64,000 nucleotides of DNA from assembly GCF_001277235.1 (NCBI RefSeq), contig NZ_CP012266.1, positions 2,976,001-3,040,000 of the forward strand, read 5' to 3'. Origin of the DNA: Cronobacter dublinensis subsp. dublinensis LMG 23823. GTDB taxonomy: Bacteria > Pseudomonadota > Gammaproteobacteria > Enterobacterales > Enterobacteriaceae. The notes beneath the pieces were generated by a model, which made no database searches, was not told the origin of the DNA, and saw nothing but the letters and a program-made list of their open reading frames with translations. The translations under genes and the position numbers were made by a program. Positions 1-9,022 of this stretch are shown here, piece after piece; the first letter of the stretch is position 1; each line of letters opens with the position of its first letter.

Positions 1-862
1 CGACCATCCGCACCAGATCGTTATCGGCGCGCACGCCATAAGAGCCGGTGCACATGGTGAAGCCGTTATAAATGCTGTCCACCGTCTCTTTAAGCCACTG
101 CATGTCTTCAATCGTCGACACAATGCGCGGCAGGCCGAGGATCGGGCGCGGCGGATCGTCAGGGTGAACGGCAAGGCGCACGCCCGCTTCTTCCGCCACC
201 GGCACAATAGCTTTCAGGAAATACGCCATATTGTCGCGAAGCGCGGCTTTATCGATGCCGTCATATTCCGCAAGACGCGCGCGGAACTGATCCAGCGTGT
301 AGCCCTCTTCCGCACCCGGCAGACCGGCGATGATATTACGCGTGAGCGTCTCAATCTGCGCCTCGCTCATGGCGTTGAAATAGTCCTGCGCCTGGCGCTG
401 TTCGTCCTGCGTGTAATCGTGGCGCGCGCCGTCGCGCTTTAAGATGTGCAGTTCGAACGCGGCGAAGGCAATCTGGTCGAAACGCAGCGCTTTCGAGCCG
501 TCCGGCAGCGTGTATTCGAGGTCAGTGCGCGTCCAGTCGAGGATGGGCATGAAGTTGTAGCAGACGGTGTCGATGCCGCAGGCCGCGAGATTACGGATGC
601 TCTGCTGGTAGCGGGCGATATAGAGGTCATACTGGCCGGTATGGGTTTTGATATCTTCATGTACCGGGATGCTCTCCACCACCGACCAGGTGAGCCCTTT
701 TTGCGCAAGCTCCGCCTGACGTTTTTTAATCTCTTCCACCGGCCAGACTTCACCGTTGGGGATGTGATGCAGCGCGGTGACAATACCGGTCGCCCCGGCC
801 TGTCTGATGTCATCCAGCGAGACCGGATCGTTCGGCCCATACCAACGCCAGGTTTGTTCCAT
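1..862 (-). CDS. uxuA: Mannonate dehydratase UxuA (C-terminus outside window)
   Basis: UxuA dehydrates D-mannonate to 2-keto-3-deoxygluconate in hexuronate catabolism in the cytoplasm. The reverse strand gives an open frame starting MEQTWRWYGPNDPVSLDDIR, running 287 codons without a stop to the window edge, so about 100 C-terminal residues are missing compared with the usual 394. The ATG at 862 is preceded by a GGAGAG ribosome binding site. The frame is cut by the window and not by mutation. It is divergent from the polyol dehydrogenase at 1070, whose substrate type (fructuronate/mannonate) fits the same pathway. The identification rests on remembered family sequence and is strong. Confidence 0.93.
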   Translation of the reverse strand, partial: MEQTWRWYGPNDPVSLDDIRQAGATGIVTALHHIPNGEVWPVEEIKKRQAELAQKGLTWSVVESIPVHEDIKTHTGQYDLYIARYQQSIRNLAACGIDTVCYNFMPILDWTRTDLEYTLPDGSKALRFDQIAFAAFELHILKRDGARHDYTQDEQRQAQDYFNAMSEAQIETLTRNIIAGLPGAEEGYTLDQFRARLAEYDGIDKAALRDNMAYFLKAIVPVAEEAGVRLAVHPDDPPRPILGLPRIVSTIEDMQWLKETVDSIYNGFTMCTGSYGVRADNDLVRMV

Positions 863-1069
863 CGCCCTCTCCTTAAAAAAGTTGTTATACCAATATCGCG
901 ATAATCTATGATGACTACCATACATGTTTAGCCAGAAGCGTCAAACCGCGCGCCACTCTGTCTTGATCCAGCTCACAAACCCCGGATATTTACGGCATAC
1001 CAATTCAATTTGCTGTCATATAACTTTACACTGAGTTTGTTAAATAATGGTTATCAGGATATGTGAGAA
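863..1069. promoter_or_regulatory. Divergent uxuA/yeiQ control region with two UxuR/ExuR-like sites
   Basis: Two sites resemble the known ExuR/UxuR operator core ATTGGTATACCAAT. The reverse complement of 881-894 reads ATTGGTATAACAAC, and 996-1006 holds the half-site CATACCAATTC. They sit near the two divergent starts, one about 20 bp upstream of uxuA and one about 65 bp upstream of the plus-strand gene. Known GntR-family hexuronate repressors bind such palindromes; control of both genes here is inferred. Confidence 0.5.
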
Positions 1070-2536
1070 ATGAAGAATATCGCTTCCGCCACGCTGCCTG
1101 CTGCGGTTCAACGCCCAGGATATGACCGCAGCGCCCTGCAAAGCCGCATCGTGCATTTCGGCTTCGGCGCGTTTCACCGCGCCCACCAGGCGCTTCTGAC
1201 CGACCGGGTCCTTAACCTGAAAGGCGGCGACTGGGGCATCTGCGAAATCAGCCTGTTCAGCGGCGATGAGCTAATGAGCGCGCTGCGCGCCCAGGACCAT
1301 CTTTATACCGTGCTGGAAAAAGGGGCCGACGGCAATCAGGCCATCATTATTGGCGCGGTGAAAGAGTGCCTCAATGCGAAGCTCGACGGTATGGAGGCGA
1401 TCATTGAAAAATTCTGTGAGCCGCAGGTCGCTATCGTCTCGTTAACCATCACGGAAAAAGGCTACTGCATCGACCCGGCCACCGGCCAGCTGGATACGCA
1501 AAACAGCCGCATCGTGCATGACCTCGATAACCCGCACCAGCCGCACTCTGCGCCAGGGCTGCTGGTGGAGGCGCTGCACCGCCGCCGCGCGCGCGGGCAC
1601 GCGCCGTTTACCGTGCTCTCCTGCGATAACATTCCTGATAACGGCCATGTGGTGCGCGAAGCGGTGCTCGGCATGGCGCACAACCGCGATCCGGCGCTGG
1701 CGCAGTGGATTGCTGAAAACGTCACATTCCCCGGTACGATGGTTGACCGTATCGTGCCGGCGGCGACGCCGGAGTCGCTCCAGGAGATAGCCGATACGCT
1801 GGGCGTCGCTGACCCGTGCGCCATCAGCTGCGAGCCGTTTATCCAGTGGGTTATCGAAGATAAGTTCGTCGCGGGCCGCCCGGCCTGGGAGGATGCGGGC
1901 GTACAGATGGTTGATGACGTCCTGCCCTGGGAGCAGATGAAGTTAAGAATGCTGAACGGCAGCCACTCTTTTCTCGCGTATCTCGGTTATCTGGCGGGGT
2001 ATCAGCACATCAGCGACTGCATGAACGACCCGAATTTTCGCGACGCGGCGCGCCAGCTGATGCTGCGCGAGCAGGCTCCGACGCTGCGCATTCAGGGGGT
2101 GGACTTAACCGGGTACGCCGACAGCCTGATTGCCCGCTTCGCCAACCCGGCGCTGAAGCACCGCACCTGGCAAATCGCGATGGACGGCAGCCAGAAGCTG
2201 CCGCAGCGAATGCTGGATTCCGTGCGCTGGCATTTGCAGCACGGCGGCGAGTGGTCGCTGCTGGCGCTGGGCGTGGCGGGCTGGATGCGTTACGTAAGCG
2301 GCGTGGATGACAGCGGTCAGCCCATTGACGTGCGCGACCCGCTGGCAGAAAAAATCGCGGCGCTGGCGCACTCAAGCCATGAAGAGGAGCGAGTCGGCGC
2401 GCTGCTGACGCTTAAAGAGGTGTTCGGCGAGGAGCTGGCGCAGCATCCGCTGTTTATCCATACGCTAAACGCCGCCTGGCAGTCGCTCAGCCGCCTGGGC
2501 GCCAAAGAAGCGGTAGCGCGCCTCGCGCGGCGCTGA
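1070..2536 (+). CDS. yeiQ: YeiQ-type mannitol/fructuronate dehydrogenase
   Basis: NAD(P)-dependent polyol/uronate oxidoreductase of the long-chain mannitol dehydrogenase family, predicted to interconvert fructuronate and mannonate or a similar pair. The 488 residues match the family length. A glycine-rich nucleotide-binding turn (HFGFGAFHRAHQ) lies near residues 29-40, and the catalytic K-x4-N-x2-H signature is K291, N296, H299 in KLRMLNGSH. The sequence is closer to E. coli YeiQ than to UxuB, and the position next to yeiR supports YeiQ. Unlike E. coli, its divergent neighbour is uxuA, which makes a fructuronate reductase role more likely. The substrate is not proven; annotation as UxuB would be the alternative. 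Confidence 0.88.
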   Translation: MKNIASATLPAAVQRPGYDRSALQSRIVHFGFGAFHRAHQALLTDRVLNLKGGDWGICEISLFSGDELMSALRAQDHLYTVLEKGADGNQAIIIGAVKECLNAKLDGMEAIIEKFCEPQVAIVSLTITEKGYCIDPATGQLDTQNSRIVHDLDNPHQPHSAPGLLVEALHRRRARGHAPFTVLSCDNIPDNGHVVREAVLGMAHNRDPALAQWIAENVTFPGTMVDRIVPAATPESLQEIADTLGVADPCAISCEPFIQWVIEDKFVAGRPAWEDAGVQMVDDVLPWEQMKLRMLNGSHSFLAYLGYLAGYQHISDCMNDPNFRDAARQLMLREQAPTLRIQGVDLTGYADSLIARFANPALKHRTWQIAMDGSQKLPQRMLDSVRWHLQHGGEWSLLALGVAGWMRYVSGVDDSGQPIDVRDPLAEKIAALAHSSHEEERVGALLTLKEVFGEELAQHPLFIHTLNAAWQSLSRLGAKEAVARLARR

Positions 2537-2666
2537 TTTTAACCCTGAATGCTATTATCGCGGATGCGGCGCCTGCCCGTCCGCGTTACCTCTTCTCATC
2601 CCTGCCATTTTTATCCAGAATGATGCCTGATGATTTATTTCCGCCAGATATTTATCAGGAGCGCAC

Positions 2667-3653
2667 GTGACCCGTACCAATCTCATTACCGGCTTTCTCG
2701 GCAGCGGCAAAACCACCACGATCCGTCATCTGCTGGCCCATAAAGATCCAACGGAAACCTGGGCCGTGCTGGTCAATGAATTTGGCGAGGTGGGCATCGA
2801 CGGCGCGTTGATGGCCGACAGCGGCGCGCTGTTAAAAGAGATCCCCGGCGGCTGCATGTGCTGCGTCAACGGCCTGCCGATGCAGGTCGGGCTAAATACT
2901 CTGCTGCGCCAGGGCAAGCCGGACCGGCTGCTGATTGAGCCGACCGGGCTGGGTCACCCTAAACAGATTCTGGATATGCTCACCTCGCCGGTGTATGAGC
3001 CCTGGATAGACCTGCGCGCCACGCTCTGTCTGCTCGACCCGCGCCAGCTGCGGGACGAGAAATATGTCACCAATGAGAATTTCCGCGACCAGCTCGCCGC
3101 GGCGGATATTATCGTCGCCAATAAACAGGACCGCAGCGACGAAGAAAGCCTGGCGGCGCTTCGCGCCTGGCGCGAAAGCGACGCCGCAGGCCGCGAACTA
3201 GTTCTCGCCACCCAGGGCGAGATCGATCTGGCGCTGCTTGATAAGCCGCGCCTTAACCTGCGCGAGCTGCCAGCAAGCGCGCATCACGCCCATGCGCCTG
3301 CCCAACGCAATGGGCTTGCGGCCCTGAGCCTGCCCGGCAACCAGCGCTGGCGGCGCAGCCTTAACAGCGGCCAGGGCCATCACGCCTGCGGCTGGATTTT
3401 CGATGCCGACACGGTATTCGATACCATCGGCATTCTGGAGTGGGCGCGGCTTGCGCCGGCAGAGCGCGTGAAAGGCGTGCTGCGTATTCGTGAAGGGCTA
3501 GTGCGCATTAACCGTCAGGGCCAGGACTTTCATATTGAAACCCAGAGCGCTCCGCCGCCGGACAGCCGCATCGAGCTCATTACCGCCAACGACACCGACT
3601 GGAATGCGCTGCAATCGGCCTTGTTGAAGCTTCGTTTAGACAAATCGCTTTAA
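2667..3653 (+). CDS. yeiR: Zinc-binding GTPase YeiR (COG0523 family)
   Basis: Cytoplasmic G3E/COG0523 metallochaperone GTPase. The P-loop GFLGSGKTT is at residues 9-17, and the metal-binding CxCC motif sits in GGCMCCVNG near residues 62-70. A DRLLIEPTGLG stretch supplies the switch region, and NKQD the guanine-specificity motif. A histidine-containing linker (HHAHA) precedes the C-terminal CobW_C-type domain. Its 328 residues equal the E. coli length. It follows yeiQ by 130 bp and precedes lpxT by 29 bp. In E. coli YeiR has zinc-dependent GTPase activity and a role under zinc limitation; the same role here is inferred from orthology. Confidence 0.93.
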   Translation: MTRTNLITGFLGSGKTTTIRHLLAHKDPTETWAVLVNEFGEVGIDGALMADSGALLKEIPGGCMCCVNGLPMQVGLNTLLRQGKPDRLLIEPTGLGHPKQILDMLTSPVYEPWIDLRATLCLLDPRQLRDEKYVTNENFRDQLAAADIIVANKQDRSDEESLAALRAWRESDAAGRELVLATQGEIDLALLDKPRLNLRELPASAHHAHAPAQRNGLAALSLPGNQRWRRSLNSGQGHHACGWIFDADTVFDTIGILEWARLAPAERVKGVLRIREGLVRINRQGQDFHIETQSAPPPDSRIELITANDTDWNALQSALLKLRLDKSL

Positions 3654-3682
3654 CGTTACCCTTTTGTGAAAATCAGACTGTC

Positions 3683-4390
3683 ATGACTACTACCCGTATC
3701 CCCGCGATCCTGCTGCTGAATCTCGCAGGCGCCGTCCTGTTTCTCTCCTGGTATCCGCCGGCGCAAACCGGCTTCTGGTTTACCCTCGATGCCGGGATTT
3801 TCCACTTTTTCAATCACCTTGCCGCTGCCAGCCACGGCTTTTTATGGTTCCTAGCGATAACCAACAACCGTGCGTTTGACGGCTGTTCGCTGCTCGCGAT
3901 GGGGCTGCTGCTGCTCTGGTACTGGCGTCAGGCCACGCCGTCGGGCCGTCGCCACATTATTATTATGGGCGTGGTGATGCTGCTCTCGGCGGTGGTGCTC
4001 AATCAGCTTGGCCACCTGCTGCCGGTGTCGCGCCCGAGCCCGACGCTGACGTTCGAGGACAGCCTGCGGGTCGGTAAGGTGGTGGGGATCTCAACCAAAG
4101 ACGCCTCGACGGACAGTTTCCCGGGCGACCACGGCATGATGCTGCTCATTTTCGCGGGTTTTATGTGGCGCTATTTCGGTGGTAAAGCCTTTGCGCTGGG
4201 CATTCTGATATTTTGCGTGTTCGCCCTGCCGCGCATGATGATTGGCGCGCACTGGTTTACGGATATAGCTGTCGGCTCTTTGTCAATCATTTTTATTGGC
4301 CTTCCGTGGATTTTATTGACGCCGCTTAGCGATAAAATAATTACCTGGCTTAATAATCATCTGCCCGGTCAAAAAACAACAACTCCATAA
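3683..4390 (+). CDS. lpxT: Lipid A 1-diphosphate synthase LpxT
   Basis: Inner-membrane PAP2-superfamily phosphotransferase that moves phosphate from undecaprenyl diphosphate to the lipid A 1-phosphate on the periplasmic side. The 235-residue protein has several hydrophobic segments and the PAP2 motifs: KDASTDSFPGDH near residues 136-147 and GAHWFTDIAVG near residues 192-202. Gene order (yeiR upstream, mepS downstream) matches E. coli yeiU/lpxT. A hairpin terminator follows the stop codon. In E. coli activity is inhibited by PmrR, which was not looked for here. Confidence 0.93.
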   Translation: MTTTRIPAILLLNLAGAVLFLSWYPPAQTGFWFTLDAGIFHFFNHLAAASHGFLWFLAITNNRAFDGCSLLAMGLLLLWYWRQATPSGRRHIIIMGVVMLLSAVVLNQLGHLLPVSRPSPTLTFEDSLRVGKVVGISTKDASTDSFPGDHGMMLLIFAGFMWRYFGGKAFALGILIFCVFALPRMMIGAHWFTDIAVGSLSIIFIGLPWILLTPLSDKIITWLNNHLPGQKTTTP

Positions 4391-4420
4391 CAATTAATTA
4401 ATAGATTAAAAATATCATCA

Positions 4421-4452
4421 ACAGGGATCGTTAAGGGTCCCTGTTTATTTTT
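4421..4452 (+). terminator. Terminator after lpxT
   Basis: ACAGGGA and TCCCTGT form a 7-bp stem around TCGTTAAGGG, followed by TTTATTTTT. It lies 30 bp after the lpxT stop codon. Confidence 0.75.
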
Positions 4453-4815
4453 CGCCCTCCCGCCGCCAGACACTTTTCGCAATACTTTCATACATTCGTC
4501 ATAAAAATGAAGGTGTTGACTATTTTTACGTCGCTTTTCAGACCGCACGCTTTCTCTGTCTTTACGGTTCTTGACCATTACAATTTCTTATAAAAAAATG
4601 ATTAAAACCACTCGCTATATGGGTTTTGTTCAGGTAATCTCGGGAGCGTTTTGTGGTTTAATGGCATTTATTGGTAATGCAAATAAAAGTGTGCACCAAC
4701 ACACAATTTAGCTCACCAGGAATTGTCTTACCCCTCAGAGCTCATTAGTCTCGGCACGTTTAGCATTTTTTATAACGATTTTTATCGTTAAGGACTTCAA
4801 GGGAAAACAAACAAA
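4453..4815. other. Long leader region upstream of mepS
   Basis: About 360 bp with no convincing gene. A minus-strand open frame at 4369-4578 crosses the lpxT terminator and has no ribosome binding site. The last 120 bp are AT-rich and probably hold the mepS promoter and a long untranslated leader. No clear promoter boxes were assigned. Confidence 0.4.
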
Positions 4816-5385
4816 ATGGTCAAATCTCAACCAATTTTGAGATATATCACTCGGGTCATCCCCGCAGTGGCTGTGGCAATTCTGCTGTCAGCATGTAGCT
4901 CTACCAATACCGCAAAAAACATGCATTCTGAGACGCATGCAGTAGGTGAAAACGACGGGCTGTTACTGCAAGCCTCTCAGGATGAATTTGAACAGATGGT
5001 TCGTACGCTGGATGTGAAATCCCGCATTATGGATCAGTACGCTGACTGGAAAGGCGTACGCTATCGCCTCGGCGGCAGCACTAAAAGTGGCATCGATTGT
5101 TCAGGCTTCGTGCAGCGCACTTTCCGCGAACAGTTTGGTTTAGAACTGCCGCGCTCGACTTACGAGCAGCAGGAAATGGGTAAATCGGTTGACCGTACCC
5201 GCCTGCGCACCGGCGATCTGGTGCTGTTCCACGCAGGCTCAACAGGCCGCCACGTGGGTATTTACATCGGTAATAATCAGTTTGTTCATGCATCTACACG
5301 CAGCGGCGTGATGATCTCCAACATGGATGAACCGTACTGGAAGAAGCGCTATAACGAAGCGCGCCGCGTACTGGGCCGCAGTTAA
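4816..5385 (+). CDS. mepS: Murein DD-endopeptidase MepS (Spr)
   Basis: Outer-membrane lipoprotein that cuts meso-DAP-D-Ala cross-links so that new peptidoglycan can be inserted. A signal peptide ends in the lipobox LLSAC with the lipidated cysteine at residue 27. The NlpC/P60 domain has its catalytic cysteine at C95 (GIDCSGF) and its histidine in GRHVGIYIG, followed by the FVHAS strand. The 189 residues match the family. In E. coli its level is set by NlpI/Prc proteolysis. It is a single gene with its own terminator, between lpxT and pdeN as in E. coli. Confidence 0.95.
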   Translation: MVKSQPILRYITRVIPAVAVAILLSACSSTNTAKNMHSETHAVGENDGLLLQASQDEFEQMVRTLDVKSRIMDQYADWKGVRYRLGGSTKSGIDCSGFVQRTFREQFGLELPRSTYEQQEMGKSVDRTRLRTGDLVLFHAGSTGRHVGIYIGNNQFVHASTRSGVMISNMDEPYWKKRYNEARRVLGRS

Positions 5386-5428
5386 TACTCAGCGTGTCGA
5401 TTTCCCTTGATTGCCTGTGCTGAACGAT

Positions 5429-5459
5429 AAAAAACGCTGCTGATGCAGCGTTTTTTTTG
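5429..5459 (+). terminator. Rho-independent terminator after mepS
   Basis: The stem AACGCTGC/GCAGCGTT with a short TGAT loop is followed by eight T residues, 45 bp past the mepS stop. Confidence 0.9.
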
Positions 5460-5550
5460 TCTGCGCGCCCGCCGCGCCTTGCCCCTCACGTTCTGCGGTA
5501 TTGTCTGTTAAGCTGATTTCACGCTAGTTGCTCGCACGGGAACTGAAAGG

Positions 5551-7113
5551 ATGTTATCCAGTCCGCCTTTTGCATCAACCCTGTCCACTCCCCGCAAAAT
5601 CCTGCTTGCCGGCGTCGCGACGGGACTTGCCCTGGCGTTTATTGTCACGCTCGCCGCCCGCGGCTGGCTGCATCAGCAGCGGGAAAACCAGTACGACATG
5701 CTGGCGCGGGATATTCATCATTATCTCAACACCTATTTCGCGCAGTTGAAAGCCTCCGCCGACGCGCTGCAACCGCTGACGCTCGCCGAGTGCGGCGCAG
5801 TGTCGGCCGAACTCACTTCACGCGCGGCATTTAACGTCAACGTGCGCGCATTTTTGCTCTTACGAAACGGCGCTGCCTATTGCTCCTCCGCCACCGGCAG
5901 GCTTCAGCTGCCGCTGCGCGACTTCGCGCCGGATATCGACACCCGTAAAGCGGTGGATATCAGCATTATTACCGGCACGCCGATGATGCCGGATAAACCG
6001 TCGATCGTGATGTGGTTCGGCAATCCGCTGATGGCAGGCCGCGGGATCGTCACGACGCTGAACGTCAACCTCACGCCGTATCTGGTCTACACGGCGCGCC
6101 AGAACGATCTCAACGGCCTGGCGCTGGTGGCGAAAGATCGCGCGCTGACCACGTTTTCCGGCAGGGCGATGACGCCCGACGAACTCCCCGCTGAGCCGCT
6201 GCGTAGCGAGAGCGTGCGGGGCTACCCGCTGAAGCTTTATTTATACGGCGACACTATGCCTGCCGAAGACAGGCATCTGGCGCTGCTGCTCGGCCTGTTG
6301 CTCGGCGTTCTGGGCGGCGTGCTGACGGTTGTCCTGCTGGCGCTGCGCGCGCGATCCGGGCGGGAGATAGTAAGCGGCATCAAGCGAAATCAGTTTTTTG
6401 TGGTCTATCAGCCTGTGGTGGACGCGGCCACGCGTCAGATCCGCGGCGTCGAAGCGTTGATGCGCTGGAAGCACCCGGCCGCGGGCATGATCCCGCCGGA
6501 CGCGTTTATCAGCTTCGCCGAGGCGCAGGGCCTTATCGTTCCCCTCACCCGCCACCTGTTTAAGCTTATCGCCCAGGACGTGCCGCACCTGCAACAGTCG
6601 CTGCCGCCGGGTTCCAAGCTCGGGATAAACATCGCGCCCGGCCATCTCCATTCGCCAGAATTTCAGGCGGATATCCAGAAATTCCACGCCTCGCTGCCGC
6701 CGGATTATTTCCAGCTGGTGTTTGAGATAACCGAGCGCGACATGATCCGCGAAAAAGAAGCGATAGGTCTGTTCGAATGGCTGCACCAGCAGGGCTACGA
6801 AATCGCGGTGGACGACTTCGGCACCGGCCATAGCGCGCTTATCTACCTTGAGCGCTTTACGCTCGACTACCTGAAGATTGATCGCGGTTTCGTCAATGCG
6901 ATCGGCACCGAAACCATTACCTCGCCGGTGCTCGACGCCGTGATAAGTCTTGCGAAGCGCCTGAATATGACGACCGTCGCTGAAGGCGTGGAGACGCTGG
7001 ATCAGGCGAAATGGCTGAGCGTGCGTGGCGTAAATTTCCTGCAGGGCTACTATTTCAGCCGCCCGGTGCGCGCCGGTGAGCTTCCGGCGAGCATGAAGGA
7101 GATGGACTCATAA
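5551..7113 (+). CDS. pdeN: Cyclic-di-GMP phosphodiesterase PdeN (Rtn), CSS-EAL
   Basis: Inner-membrane c-di-GMP phosphodiesterase. A first membrane helix lies near residues 15-37, then a periplasmic CSS domain with CGAVS and the YCSSATG motif, then a second helix near residues 240-266, and a cytoplasmic EAL domain to the C-terminus. The EAL signature reads GVEALMRWKHP, and the metal-binding DDFGTG with KIDRGF is intact, so the enzyme is probably active. In this family the periplasmic CSS cysteines act as a DsbA/DsbB-linked redox switch. It has 520 residues against 518 in E. coli and a good AAAGG ribosome site. The genomic position matches rtn. Confidence 0.93.
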   Translation: MLSSPPFASTLSTPRKILLAGVATGLALAFIVTLAARGWLHQQRENQYDMLARDIHHYLNTYFAQLKASADALQPLTLAECGAVSAELTSRAAFNVNVRAFLLLRNGAAYCSSATGRLQLPLRDFAPDIDTRKAVDISIITGTPMMPDKPSIVMWFGNPLMAGRGIVTTLNVNLTPYLVYTARQNDLNGLALVAKDRALTTFSGRAMTPDELPAEPLRSESVRGYPLKLYLYGDTMPAEDRHLALLLGLLLGVLGGVLTVVLLALRARSGREIVSGIKRNQFFVVYQPVVDAATRQIRGVEALMRWKHPAAGMIPPDAFISFAEAQGLIVPLTRHLFKLIAQDVPHLQQSLPPGSKLGINIAPGHLHSPEFQADIQKFHASLPPDYFQLVFEITERDMIREKEAIGLFEWLHQQGYEIAVDDFGTGHSALIYLERFTLDYLKIDRGFVNAIGTETITSPVLDAVISLAKRLNMTTVAEGVETLDQAKWLSVRGVNFLQGYYFSRPVRAGELPASMKEMDS

Positions 7114-7208
7114 CGCCGGGCTATTTCACAATCACGCGCGGCTCCCTTATTATGCAGCCATGCTGTTAGCGCGCCCCTTCAGGCGCCGGAGAAGGACATA
7201 CCATCCCA

Positions 7209-9014
7209 ATGATTGCACGCGCGTTCGTTTTGCTGTGTCTGCTGCTCAGCGCTGTTTGTCAGGCGCAGACTATCCATGAAAGCTACTCTCTGGCCGTGCT
7301 CGGAGAGCCGAAGTATGTCGTCAATTTTAACCACTTCGATTACGTCAACCCGGCGGCCCCGAAAGGCGGCGCTATCACGCTCGCGGCCCTCGGCACCTTT
7401 GATAATTTCAACCGCTACGCGCTGCGCGGCAACCCTGGCGTGCGCACCGAAACGCTCTACGACTCGCTTTTTACCGGCTCCGATGACGAGCCGGGCAGCT
7501 ACTACCCGCTGATTGCCGAGATGATCCGCTACCCGGATGACTTCTCGTGGGCGGAAGTCACGATTAACCCGCAGGCGCGCAACCACGACGGCTCGCCCAT
7601 TACCGCTAAGGATGTCGCGTTCACCTTTCATAAATTCATGACCGAGGGCGTGCCGCAGTTTCGCCTCTATTATAAAGGCGCCACGATGAAAGCCATCGCG
7701 CCGCTGACCGTGCGCATCGAACTGGCGAAACCGGGCAAAGAGAATATGCTGGGCCTGCTGACGCTGCCGGTGATGCCGGAGAAATACTGGCGCGACCACA
7801 AGCTTAGCGATCCGCTCTCTACGCCGCCGCTGGCAAACGGCCCTTACCGCGCGACCCAGTGGCGAATGGGACAATACATTGTCTATTCCCGCGTGAAGGA
7901 TTACTGGGCGGCGGATCTGCCCGTCAACCGCGGCCGCTGGAATTTCGATACCATCCGCTACGACTACTACCTGGATGACAACGTCGCGTTTGAGGCGTTC
8001 AAAGCGGGCGCGTATGATTTCCGCCCGGAAACCAGCCCGAAAAACTGGGCGACACGCTATACCGGCAGCAATTTCGAGCGCGGCTACATCGTCAAAGACG
8101 AGTTCGAGAACACCACCGCGCAGGACGCCCGCTGGCTGGCGTTTAACATTCAACGGCCCTTTTTCGCCGACCGCCGGGTGCGCGAGGCTATTTCGCTGGC
8201 ATTTGATTTCGAATGGATGAACAAAGTGCTGTTTTATAAAGCCTGGCGTCGTCCGAACAGCTATTTCCTCAACACCGACTACGCCGCGCGCCATTACCCG
8301 GACGCCGACGAGCTCACGCTGCTGGCGCCGCTGAAAAAAGAGGTGCCGCCGGAAGTTTTCACCCAAATATATGAGCCGCCGGTCTCGCGCGGCGACGGTT
8401 TCGACAGGGACAATCTCATCAAGGCGCTGGCGCTGCTGAAAGACGCGGGCTGGGAGCTGAAAAACAATAAGCTCGTGAACCGCGAAACCGGCAAGCCGTT
8501 TGCCTTTGAACTGCTGCTGGGCTCGGCGGGCAATAACCAGTGGGTGCTGCCCTTCCAGCACAGCCTGGCGCGGCTCGGCATTACCATGACCATCCGCCAG
8601 GTCGATAATTCGCAGCTCACTAACCGGCTGCGCAAGCGCGATTTCGACATGCTGCCGACGCTTTACCGCGCCGCGCCCTGGCCCGACACAGGGCTGCAGA
8701 TAAGCTGGGCGTCAGACTATATCGATTCGTCCTGGAATACCCCTGGCGTGCAAAACCCGGCGGTGGATAAGCTTATCGAACAGATTATCGCCAGCCAGGG
8801 CAATCAACAGAAGCTGCTGCCGCTTGGCCGCGCACTCGACCGCGTGCTGACCTGGAACTACTACATGATCCCCATGTGGTACGCCGGAGCGGACCGCGTC
8901 GCCGTGTGGAATAAATTCTCCCGCCCCGCCACACGCCCGCTCTACACCCTGGGCTTTGACACGTGGTGGTATGACGTCAACAAAGCCGCCGCCCTGCCAG
9001 AAGCCCGGCGCTAA
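7209..9014 (+). CDS. yejA: Peptide ABC transporter substrate-binding protein YejA
   Basis: Periplasmic solute-binding protein (SBP_bac_5) of the YejABEF importer, which takes up oligopeptides and, in E. coli, microcin C. The N-terminal signal peptide (MIARAFVLLCLLLSAVCQAQT) has a signal peptidase I site after about residue 20. The mature part has the cluster-C binding-protein pattern, with PLIAEMI and DGSPITAKDVAFTF motifs. It has 601 residues, near the E. coli length of 604, and is first in a four-gene operon, 8 bp before yejB. Confidence 0.95.
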   Translation: MIARAFVLLCLLLSAVCQAQTIHESYSLAVLGEPKYVVNFNHFDYVNPAAPKGGAITLAALGTFDNFNRYALRGNPGVRTETLYDSLFTGSDDEPGSYYPLIAEMIRYPDDFSWAEVTINPQARNHDGSPITAKDVAFTFHKFMTEGVPQFRLYYKGATMKAIAPLTVRIELAKPGKENMLGLLTLPVMPEKYWRDHKLSDPLSTPPLANGPYRATQWRMGQYIVYSRVKDYWAADLPVNRGRWNFDTIRYDYYLDDNVAFEAFKAGAYDFRPETSPKNWATRYTGSNFERGYIVKDEFENTTAQDARWLAFNIQRPFFADRRVREAISLAFDFEWMNKVLFYKAWRRPNSYFLNTDYAARHYPDADELTLLAPLKKEVPPEVFTQIYEPPVSRGDGFDRDNLIKALALLKDAGWELKNNKLVNRETGKPFAFELLLGSAGNNQWVLPFQHSLARLGITMTIRQVDNSQLTNRLRKRDFDMLPTLYRAAPWPDTGLQISWASDYIDSSWNTPGVQNPAVDKLIEQIIASQGNQQKLLPLGRALDRVLTWNYYMIPMWYAGADRVAVWNKFSRPATRPLYTLGFDTWWYDVNKAAALPEARR

Positions 9015-9022
9015 GGAGAATT

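Noticed and set aside
4369..4578. 69-codon minus-strand frame between lpxT and mepS
   Set aside because: It crosses the lpxT terminator and stop, has no ribosome site and no recognisable protein features.
7179..8561. 460-codon minus-strand frame antisense to yejA
   Set aside because: It lies entirely opposite yejA, a clear conserved gene; long antisense frames are common in GC-rich DNA, and its composition (Arg/Val/His-rich) looks non-coding.
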